A stretch of DNA of 35,279 bases, from the IMG/VR virus record IMGVR_UViG_3300042924_004102, positions 1 to 35,279 of that record, one strand, 5' to 3'. Each line of letters opens with the position of its first letter. Within the stretch, counting starts at the first letter, position 1. Shown in pieces: positions 29,057 through 35,279 of this stretch. Under the pieces are notes generated by a model, which did no database searches, had not been told where the DNA came from, and worked only from the letters and a program-made list of their open reading frames with translations. The stretch comes from a virus. The position numbers and the translations under genes are program-made.

Positions 29057-29989
29057 CTATTGGGATGGTGGCGTAGTGAGATCATACCTTGAAGATCCGA
29101 GACTCACGCCAGAAGGCTTAGCACGACTGACAATATCAGGAGAGATCGCTCCAATGCGTTGAGGAGGCATCATCCCCATACCTCGCCAAGCTTGACCGAC
29201 CTGAGACAAGCGATCATCAACGATCGCGGCTGGAGCTGGATCGACGCTCTTCGGCTTCACAGGAAGGTCTTGTAGCTGCCTATCGTAAAATGGAGCCAAC
29301 GTCTCCTCTGCATATCTGCGAGCTGCCATCTCTGGTGTCATTCCAGCAGTAGCCATGATCTCGTTAATCCTTACTGTGGATCTGTCTTCAGGATTAAACC
29401 ACCGCTGATCAGCATCGTACTGCTTCAGAGCCTTCTGAGTTTCCTCCATCAGGGCAGCAGTATATGCGTTCTGCCTCTCGATCTTCTGATTCTCTTTTAT
29501 GACATCAAGATCTGTAGGCTTAATCCCCAAAAAAGCCCTGCCAGCATCTGGGTTTTTTTCCATCAACTCGAGGATCTTGGCGCGCTCAGCAGAAATTCTA
29601 TCATAAGGCAATCCAGCGATGCGCTCCTGAGCCCTCATCTGAGCCTCTGCGATTCGGCTCTGCTCGCGAATGGCGTCGGCCCGATTCATCGACTCAAGGC
29701 CAGCAATGCGGGCCATCTCGTTTTGATACGAGCCCCTGTTGCGAACGTCGGTCTCGCCAATTCCTATCTGGCCACGACGATACTCGTTCATGCCCATCAC
29801 GTCCTGGCCGCGAATGCCAAGCTCACCCTGACGATAGCGATCCAACGCTTCGCCTTCGGTTCGGCGAATATTGGTGTTCGCAACCGCATTCAGGTAGTTG
29901 CGGTAGGCATTCTGCTCTGCGGCGTCAGCGGCCTGTTGGCCGATTCGGTTCGCCATCAAAGAGTCCAGAGTCGATCCGTATGTTGCCAT
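29057..29989 (-). CDS. Probable internal virion or tail protein (310 aa)
   Basis: Helical, Ala/Arg/Gln/Glu-rich throughout (e.g. IREQSRIAEAQMRAQERIAG) with no cysteine seen, typical of ejected internal proteins. Its N-terminal 100 residues repeat RRGQIGIGE/RQGELGIRG-type units. It lies between the giant gene and the next tail gene with a 21-nt gap, so it belongs to the same late operon. No named family recognised. Confidence 0.6.
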   Translation of the reverse strand: MATYGSTLDSLMANRIGQQAADAAEQNAYRNYLNAVANTNIRRTEGEALDRYRQGELGIRGQDVMGMNEYRRGQIGIGETDVRNRGSYQNEMARIAGLESMNRADAIREQSRIAEAQMRAQERIAGLPYDRISAERAKILELMEKNPDAGRAFLGIKPTDLDVIKENQKIERQNAYTAALMEETQKALKQYDADQRWFNPEDRSTVRINEIMATAGMTPEMAARRYAEETLAPFYDRQLQDLPVKPKSVDPAPAAIVDDRLSQVGQAWRGMGMMPPQRIGAISPDIVSRAKPSGVSLGSSRYDLTTPPSQ

Positions 29990-30010
29990 AAATCGTATGC
30001 GTTATTGGTG

Positions 30011-31015
30011 TCAGGGATTGCTGTAGCTAAGCCCCCAGCTAGTAGAAGGAGGTGGCGTGAATCCATAGTTTCCGTAACCGATCGGAGCTGTCAGCCCAAT
30101 GCTAGGAGCAACTACCGGCTGAGGAGTGTAGGTCGGCTGTGGAAGAGTGTATGCAGCCTGCGGCCTAGAAGGCTGAGCTGTCTGAGCTTTGCCTCCACCC
30201 AGCAATCCACCAAGAAGACCGCCACCGCCTCCACCAACCATTCCACCGCTGTAGAGCGACATGAACGTATCGAGTGCGGAGTTAAGGCTCTGATCCACAG
30301 CACCAGCAGCAGCAGCCCACTTGTTGCGCTGTTCTTTGAATCCAGCGAGGTTCGATCTGGCCACATCGCTAAGGCCACCAAGCTGGGCAATCTCGTTAGC
30401 GCGAGCGGCCTGCAGCGCCTGAAGCGGATTGAGCTCCAGCTGAGCAAGACCCAGAGGCATCTGGTTGCGGTAATCCATCAGCCCAAGCTGCTGATTGATG
30501 TTGGAGACTCTCTCACTGGCAGCACCAGCTGCGGCAGGGTTCAGGCCAGCAAAGATCTGGCTGGCGATCGGAGCACCAAACGCACCGATGTAGCTGGAAC
30601 GCTGCTTGTCCAAGTAGCTGCTGGAAGGACGACCAGCGTAACCAAGACGAGAGGCGGCAGCCTTGTCGGCGCGAGACATTCCACCACCCATCTGACCGAG
30701 AAGCTGGTTCAGCGCAGCGAGATCACCCGCACGAGCCCGCTCGCGATCGGACATGTAGCCGGACTGACGTAGCCCACCAAGCATGCCTCCGACCTCACCC
30801 TCAGTCTGCTGGGTCAAACGACGCGCCTGATTGATAGCTTCCCTGTTGGCCTTCTCGTAGTTGCTCAGGGATTGGCCAGCTTGAGTCCGATACTGGCCCA
30901 TTCCACCGATCGTGGTGCCAATCTCGCCCTGAAGCTCTGGGCTGGTGTACACCCGCTCCATTTTCGGAGGGCTGAATGCATCGAGAACACCGCCAAGATT
31001 GAAGACTCCTGCCAT
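30011..31015 (-). CDS. Probable internal virion/tail protein (334 aa)
   Basis: An N-terminal helical, Gly/Gln-rich region (VGGMLGGLRQSGYMSDRERA), a central helical part, and a low-complexity C-terminus (GGMVGGGGGGLLGGLLGGGK, then Pro/Gln/Tyr repeats). This matches the make-up of ejection or tail-associated proteins but not a specific family. Short hydrophobic Gly patches could interact with membrane. Confidence 0.6.
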   Translation of the reverse strand: MAGVFNLGGVLDAFSPPKMERVYTSPELQGEIGTTIGGMGQYRTQAGQSLSNYEKANREAINQARRLTQQTEGEVGGMLGGLRQSGYMSDRERARAGDLAALNQLLGQMGGGMSRADKAAASRLGYAGRPSSSYLDKQRSSYIGAFGAPIASQIFAGLNPAAAGAASERVSNINQQLGLMDYRNQMPLGLAQLELNPLQALQAARANEIAQLGGLSDVARSNLAGFKEQRNKWAAAAGAVDQSLNSALDTFMSLYSGGMVGGGGGGLLGGLLGGGKAQTAQPSRPQAAYTLPQPTYTPQPVVAPSIGLTAPIGYGNYGFTPPPSTSWGLSYSNP

Positions 31016-31061
31016 AAGATTGATGTTTTACGTAGAGTTGATGGTTCTTCAGTGCCTAGTG

Positions 31062-32897
31062 CTAGTAATAGTCGCCATGCGAGACCCGCATTCCAACGCT
31101 CATTTCGTTCAGTGAGACAGCGCCTCCAATGACAGGACCCTTGTTCGCGTCTGCGACCATGATGCGGAATCCGATCTGAGAACCAGTCCTGAAGAATGGG
31201 AATGTGGCCATCCGGTTGGGCCGCTTATTGGCAGCTATCAACGCAGCCTCAGCTTCGGTCGATAACCGATCGATAGGACGAGGCGTGCTGTCCTGCCAGA
31301 TGAGCTGCCTAGGCTGTGCTCCATAGCCGATGTCGACATGCAGTTTTGCAGCATTCGCATCTACCACGTCAGGAGCATCGTACTCCACAGCGACACGCTG
31401 AACGGTCTTGTTCGTCGGAGAGCCAATGTCCTGCGAGTCCGTCTGAAGAATCGTCACGTAACCACGATCCTCATACGACACAGAGTAGCTTCCAGGAGCA
31501 GCGTTGCAGGTCGATGTGGTCGGATGATCCGTATCGCTCCAAGCGGAGTATGGATAGCCTCGATTGGCCTCTGATGTGATGCAGATTTCGCGAGCGTAGT
31601 AGTCCGGATCGTACTCCTTCAGGCATTTGTCCTGAGCGGAGGCCATAATGAACTTGTACCCATTCGAGCAAGGAGTGCAGTCCGGCTCTAGGCTTGGGTT
31701 CTGATCGGTCAGCTGACACAAAGATCCAGCTGAAGACGGAAGCTCTACGTTTTCGGTCTGGTTCCTGATGTAATCGAGGGTTTCGTTCTCGACGTAGATC
31801 TGAGGGTACGGATTTCCCTCCTTCACCATCAGGCTTCCGGCCGCTTTCGGGTCGCAGATGCCCAAATCTGCCAGCCACCTGCGCACGCTCACCTGATAGG
31901 TCGGCAGATGCGCGCAGAACGCAGTGAATCCAGCGTCAACGATGCAGGATTTCTGGGTATCGAGCTGAAGAACCAAGGAACGCGCTGGAACGATCTCATC
32001 GTCAGCGCACCAAGACATCCAAACCTGACGATCCTGCTCGTTGTAGCCACCAACGACGTTGTAACAGGCCTTCCGGTTCACCTTTCCATAGGAACCAATC
32101 GTGGTGGACGGGATTCCGCCCAGATATTCCGGACGAACACCATCATAGATGGCTCCAGAAGCCTTGAAGATCCAGTCGATGCGCTGAGGAGCCCTGTCCA
32201 GCTCGCCAAGGACGTACACAGTGTCCTCGCCAGCGTAGATGTGGGTTGATCCAAGGTTGACCAACGAGTTCTCGAAGCGAAGCGCTGATGGTCCGCGATA
32301 GATTTCCCTGAAATTGAACACCTCATCGCCGCCAACGAGGTTCACATCGTAGATCGCCTTGTCGGTGTAGACCCTGAACTGCCCGCCAATGGGCTCCATA
32401 GCCAGCACACGCTCGTCTGCGCTCAGATCGATGTAGCCAGCCAGAGAATCGGGCAGCGGAGTGAAGCTAAGCGGGTCATTGAAGTCGCTCCAGTAGACGC
32501 GATTCACGTTGGTCGTGCCCTCAGTGACCGTATTCCCAAGGAACATGAACCCACGCCAAGCTCCGACCGTCTTTGCGACTGTAATGTCCAGCGCGATGAG
32601 GTCGTCTATCTGCGCTGCGGACTCCTCAAAGCCAGAACCGCCAGCGCCTTCGTGGCTCCACCAGATCGGAGAGTCGACTCCGTTTGTGAAGATGGAGATC
32701 CCGCCAATCTGAGCGAACTTCCAGCGAGTCTCAGCGACGCCAGCCTCAGGCCTCACTCCGCCAGCGTTGTCATAGATCACACGCCAGTTTCCATCCAGAC
32801 CTGTATTGCAGAAGAGACGCGAGCGAGTGCCAGCAAGAAGGCGCGTGTCGCCATTCTCACCACGCATATTTGCTAGGAATGTGATGTATTGGCTCAC
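31062..32897 (-). CDS. Tail protein, beta-propeller/nozzle-like (611 aa), GTG start
   Basis: Begins with GTG at 32897, overlapping the stop of the phosphoesterase gene. The opening GDTRLLAGTRSRLF, GNWRVIYDNAGG, and later IFTNGVDSPIWW and VNRVYWSDFNDPLSFTPL are of the repeat type in podovirus tail-hub or nozzle proteins, which seal or conduct DNA at the vertex. Tyr-, Trp- and Asp-rich with several Cys in the last third (CTPCSNGYK). I infer a tail function from sequence type and position, not from a confirmed family. Confidence 0.6.
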   Translation of the reverse strand: MSQYITFLANMRGENGDTRLLAGTRSRLFCNTGLDGNWRVIYDNAGGVRPEAGVAETRWKFAQIGGISIFTNGVDSPIWWSHEGAGGSGFEESAAQIDDLIALDITVAKTVGAWRGFMFLGNTVTEGTTNVNRVYWSDFNDPLSFTPLPDSLAGYIDLSADERVLAMEPIGGQFRVYTDKAIYDVNLVGGDEVFNFREIYRGPSALRFENSLVNLGSTHIYAGEDTVYVLGELDRAPQRIDWIFKASGAIYDGVRPEYLGGIPSTTIGSYGKVNRKACYNVVGGYNEQDRQVWMSWCADDEIVPARSLVLQLDTQKSCIVDAGFTAFCAHLPTYQVSVRRWLADLGICDPKAAGSLMVKEGNPYPQIYVENETLDYIRNQTENVELPSSAGSLCQLTDQNPSLEPDCTPCSNGYKFIMASAQDKCLKEYDPDYYAREICITSEANRGYPYSAWSDTDHPTTSTCNAAPGSYSVSYEDRGYVTILQTDSQDIGSPTNKTVQRVAVEYDAPDVVDANAAKLHVDIGYGAQPRQLIWQDSTPRPIDRLSTEAEAALIAANKRPNRMATFPFFRTGSQIGFRIMVADANKGPVIGGAVSLNEMSVGMRVSHGDYY

Positions 32898-34210
32898 GAC
32901 TCGTTAGTTGATGGTGAAGAAGACGCTGAAACAGTCGGCGCAATCACTGAGATCGTAGGCCCGCTCAAGTAGGCGGCGGTGATGTTCCTGGCCAGCACAG
33001 TCGGAGCCTCGACAGTGATTGTTGGGGCCGATGCAGAAACCGATGCAGAAGCCGATCCATAGCCCTGAGGAGAGACAACAGTCACCACAGGGCCACTCAG
33101 AGAGATGGAGTTAGGAACTGGGAACGTCGGAAGCTGATCGTGCAGGTCCTCGTTCATCGAGGCGCACAGAATCATCGAGTCGATGATAGCGCCGCCCACC
33201 GCAATCGCGTCGATCTTCAGCTCGTGGCCTCTGACTGTGCATCGCAACGCACCGAATCGAGGCGGATTGTCCACGATCGAATCAGTGGTGCTCTGGTTGA
33301 AGTTGTAGAGAGCCGCTCCACCAATGCCAGCAACGACGTACGGGATGTTCTTGTTGGTCCAGCGCTGGTAATTGTGTGCGTGACCATTGATGACGATGTC
33401 GGCACCCATCCCATCGAAGTCCCAGTCCAAGGCCGCGAATGCATACCCAGCTGTGCTGGAGAATGGCGGATGATGGAAGACAACGACCTTCAGCCTAGCC
33501 TCGCTTGAGGCCAGAGCGTCCCTCAGCCAAGTCCACTGCGCGCTGACTGGATTGGTCTCAGTGTTGCCATCCGGCTCAAACATCGTCCCATCGCTGCGAT
33601 AGCCAGAGCTGAGAACGAAGAAGCCGATGTCGCCTCGCTGGAAGGTGTAGTAGTTCTTGTTGTTCTGGAACAGGCTGGGGAACTTGCTTCGGAACCAAGC
33701 CCCAGTTCCATCGTAGTCGACGTCGTGATTTCCGATCGCTGGGTAGAACGATCCGCTTGAGACGAAATCTCCGTACTTCTGAAGCACCACCTCGTCGAAC
33801 TGCTCGTTCGCGTAGGACAGGTCTGTGGCGTTATCCGCTGTGTAGGCGGTCGAGTCCACTGTGACCAGTGTGGAATCAACAGTCAGGCCTCTGGATAGCT
33901 CGTAGACGTTGTCGCCAGCGGTTACAATAAACTCCGGACTCCAGCTTTTAACCAGCTGCGAGACAGCGATCTCGTTCGAGCTGCCAGTTCCATAGTCGGA
34001 AATGACAGCGAACACCTGCTCGTCCATCGGGCCGCTCAGGGCAAGACGCCTAAACCCGCCAAGTCGCCTCAGCTGGCCACGACTGTCTCCGATAGCGTTG
34101 ACGATGAGCCGAAACGCGCCCTCAGCAGTCCGGCCAGAAGGGGATCTGAGATCCAGCTGGCCAGCGTTTAGAGGGATCGGAACATCCTTTAATGGCTGAA
34201 GGCGCTTCAT
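32894..34210 (-). CDS. Tail protein with metallophosphoesterase domain (438 aa)
   Basis: Residues about 66-330 carry the calcineurin-like/purple acid phosphatase motifs in order: VISDYG (about 70-74), TAGDN (about 97-101), AIGNHDVDYD (about 158-167), VVVFHHPPFS, and INGHAHNYQRW. The 60 residues before it (LRSPSGRTAEGAFRLIVNAI, QLRRLGGFRRL) look like the start of a tail protein, and after the domain come NEDLHDQL and a Ser/Val/Thr-rich tail. A phosphatase/nuclease on a virion tail is unexpected; substrate unknown. Confidence 0.75.
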   Translation of the reverse strand: MKRLQPLKDVPIPLNAGQLDLRSPSGRTAEGAFRLIVNAIGDSRGQLRRLGGFRRLALSGPMDEQVFAVISDYGTGSSNEIAVSQLVKSWSPEFIVTAGDNVYELSRGLTVDSTLVTVDSTAYTADNATDLSYANEQFDEVVLQKYGDFVSSGSFYPAIGNHDVDYDGTGAWFRSKFPSLFQNNKNYYTFQRGDIGFFVLSSGYRSDGTMFEPDGNTETNPVSAQWTWLRDALASSEARLKVVVFHHPPFSSTAGYAFAALDWDFDGMGADIVINGHAHNYQRWTNKNIPYVVAGIGGAALYNFNQSTTDSIVDNPPRFGALRCTVRGHELKIDAIAVGGAIIDSMILCASMNEDLHDQLPTFPVPNSISLSGPVVTVVSPQGYGSASASVSASAPTITVEAPTVLARNITAAYLSGPTISVIAPTVSASSSPSTNES

Positions 34211-34926
34211 GCCTGACGATCGGTCCGCATTATGTACCAGATTGCCATCGCCGGAGGCACGATGCTTACAGGGGTCAGAGTGGTGCTGCTGGTGGAATCA
34301 ACCGCGATCGAGTTTGTGGTCGCTAGAGATCCAGTAGAGCGAGCTGTTGTTCCAGCTGCAGATTGACTAATCACAACATTCTGAGGCCACGAGCTACCAT
34401 TAGGATCAGTCCAAGGCCGCTGATTGAACGCGAGGTCGTCGTCGGCAAGTTGAGCAGGATTCAATGTTCCACCGAACCCATGATAGTGGTCCTTGGTTGG
34501 AACGTTCGCTTGGGTCAGAGTGACCGTTTCAGAGCCGAAGAAAGATCCGTCAACCGATCTGACGGTCAGGCCAGTTCCAGCACCGCCGCCGATGATGGCG
34601 CGACCACGAAGGTCGGGAGTGTTGTTGCCTCCATCGCAGAGCACCCAGAAAGGATTTCCATTGTCTGAATCATCACGACCCAGCCGCTCCACTGTGGACT
34701 TCACAGTCGATTCAGGAGCCTTGAGGTAGTAGGCCATGATGGTTCCAGGAGGAGGCAGGAACATCGCCTTGAATTCGGTGGTGGCCTCGCCGCTGACGTC
34801 ATCGAAAGCCCAGTCAAACCACAGCTTCATCTTGCTGTTGAGACCAAGAAGGCTTGTAAGACGCTCGCAGAGGGACTGACCGTTCGATGCAAGTAGGAAG
34901 TCTGAGCCTGTTACCGGCGAACTCAT
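34207..34926 (-). CDS. Tail collar / fibre-like protein (239 aa)
   Basis: The C-terminal region has a tail-collar domain: PPPGTIMAYYLKAPEST, FWVLCDGGNNTPDLRGR, then ETVTLTQANVPTKDHYHG, the classic 'PGxI-Y ... DLRGR ... L--A--P-H-H' series of phage tail-tip and fibre proteins, which mediate host attachment. I chose the ATG at 34926 (MSSPVTG). A longer in-frame GTG at 34998 lies inside a terminator hairpin, so it is unlikely. The gene ends by ATGA overlap with the phosphoesterase gene. Confidence 0.8.
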   Translation of the reverse strand: MSSPVTGSDFLLASNGQSLCERLTSLLGLNSKMKLWFDWAFDDVSGEATTEFKAMFLPPPGTIMAYYLKAPESTVKSTVERLGRDDSDNGNPFWVLCDGGNNTPDLRGRAIIGGGAGTGLTVRSVDGSFFGSETVTLTQANVPTKDHYHGFGGTLNPAQLADDDLAFNQRPWTDPNGSSWPQNVVISQSAAGTTARSTGSLATTNSIAVDSTSSTTLTPVSIVPPAMAIWYIMRTDRQA

Positions 34927-34980
34927 TTCAGTGTCGTACGTTGTCAACCCCTCACCCGCAAGCTGGAGTCGCTTGCCCTG

Positions 34981-35018
34981 TAAAAGGAAAAACCCCACGC
35001 CAATTTCTCAGCGTGGGG
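34981..35018 (-). terminator. Rho-independent terminator after the 64-residue gene
   Basis: Plus-strand arms CCCCACGC (34993-35000) and GCGTGGGG (35011-35018). In minus-strand order this is a perfect 8-bp stem with a 10-nt loop followed by TTTTTCCTTTTA. It separates the 35044-35238 gene from the tail genes, which then need another promoter or read-through. Confidence 0.85.
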
Positions 35019-35043
35019 CGCATTGAGACGTATTCTACAATGC

Positions 35044-35238
35044 TTATTCGGCCGCAGACTTCGATCCGGAAACCTCAACCAGCCGGTTGAAGGCAAGGAT
35101 GGCTCCACGACTGGCGATCAGGTTGGTGTTCGCCTGCTGAAGCTGCTGGGTAAGCTGATTGATCTGCTCCTCCAGCGCCTTGATGTTCTTCTCAACGAGT
35201 TCCCGCTCTTGCTGCACCGATTCGGTAGTGATTGCCAT
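35044..35238 (-). CDS. Small coiled-coil protein (64 aa)
   Basis: A single helix-rich chain with an obvious heptad pattern (EKNIKALEEQINQLTQQLQQ), unrecognised as a family. Its own palindrome promoter lies immediately upstream and its own terminator downstream, so it forms a separate transcription unit that may be strongly expressed. A scaffold, decoration or regulatory role is possible. There is no Shine-Dalgarno site. Confidence 0.65.
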   Translation of the reverse strand: MAITTESVQQERELVEKNIKALEEQINQLTQQLQQANTNLIASRGAILAFNRLVEVSGSKSAAE

Positions 35239-35253
35239 AGGTGTTTTACACTA
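35239..35253 (-). promoter_or_regulatory. Palindrome promoter/operator P8, minus strand
   Basis: Minus-strand TAGTGTAAAACACCT, one mismatch from the full palindrome, ending directly against the ATG at 35238. TTGCCA is 16 nt upstream. With TAAAAC as the -10 box the mRNA would start at or next to the ATG. It shows the element serves both strands and a late-side gene. Confidence 0.55.
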
Positions 35254-35279
35254 GTGCCTCTCTCTGTCGTGGCAAGTTT

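Noticed and set aside
29723-30772. 349-residue plus-strand frame
   Set aside because: Shadow of the two late minus-strand genes; Ser/Arg/His-rich with no domain and no start signal.
30944-30953. GGTGTACACC palindrome
   Set aside because: Lacks the 3-nt centre of the regulatory palindrome and lies within codons for ERVYTSP.
31021-31035. Possible degenerate palindrome before the 31015 start
   Set aside because: Only the central TGTTTTAC and one other base match; both arms are lost, so a chance match is likely.

Overview
The window looks like part of a tailed-phage (or prophage) genome of roughly 55% GC from an unidentified bacterial host. The only host clue is weak: a small early protein has an immunoglobulin-like domain plus a chitobiase C-terminal-like domain, a style common in Verrucomicrobia and Planctomycetes. 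No rRNA, tRNA, CRISPR array or insertion sequence was seen. The genome continues past both ends: the helicase is cut at the left, and capsid, portal, terminase and polymerase are absent.

Layout. (1) 1-8.1 kb, plus strand: a DnaB-type helicase (5'-truncated), a MazG-like pyrophosphohydrolase, a ribbon-helix-helix (RHH) protein, a PD-(D/E)XK nuclease, several helix-turn-helix proteins, and a long run of small, translationally coupled genes. Several of these share a 'TPRTD' start or an 'RIKRLE' coiled coil. The run closes with a 14-residue Lys-rich peptide and a terminator at 8.14 kb. (2) 8.17-9.38 kb: a minus-strand zinc metallopeptidase, then about 950 bp without a credible gene but rich in hairpins and short repeats. 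(3) 9.38-19.3 kb, plus strand: small genes, a complete hammerhead ribozyme, a lysozyme-like enzyme with a one-TM neighbour, a MoxR AAA+/VWA-metallopeptidase module, paralogous small genes, a tyrosine recombinase, SSB, and an HTH gene that converges on the late genes. (4) 35.2-19.1 kb, minus strand: a small coiled-coil gene with its own terminator, a tail-collar protein, a metallophosphoesterase-bearing tail protein, a 611-residue tail protein, two probable internal or tail proteins, and a giant 3,299-residue polyvalent protein with a zincin-like and an ADP-ribosyltransferase-like domain.

Two genome-wide themes stand out. A palindrome, GGTGT-N3-ACACC (one arm base lost at one site), lies 0-60 nt upstream of eight starts, often with a TTGAC box just before it, and is a candidate phage promoter/operator family. 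Many genes, especially outside the coupled 5.2-8.1 kb run, lack a Shine-Dalgarno sequence and instead have short A/C-rich leaders, often with CAGTA next to the start; several mRNAs may be nearly leaderless.

The clearest unexpected element is a textbook type III hammerhead ribozyme at 9804-9861, between two small genes. All conserved core bases are present and all three stems are fully paired.
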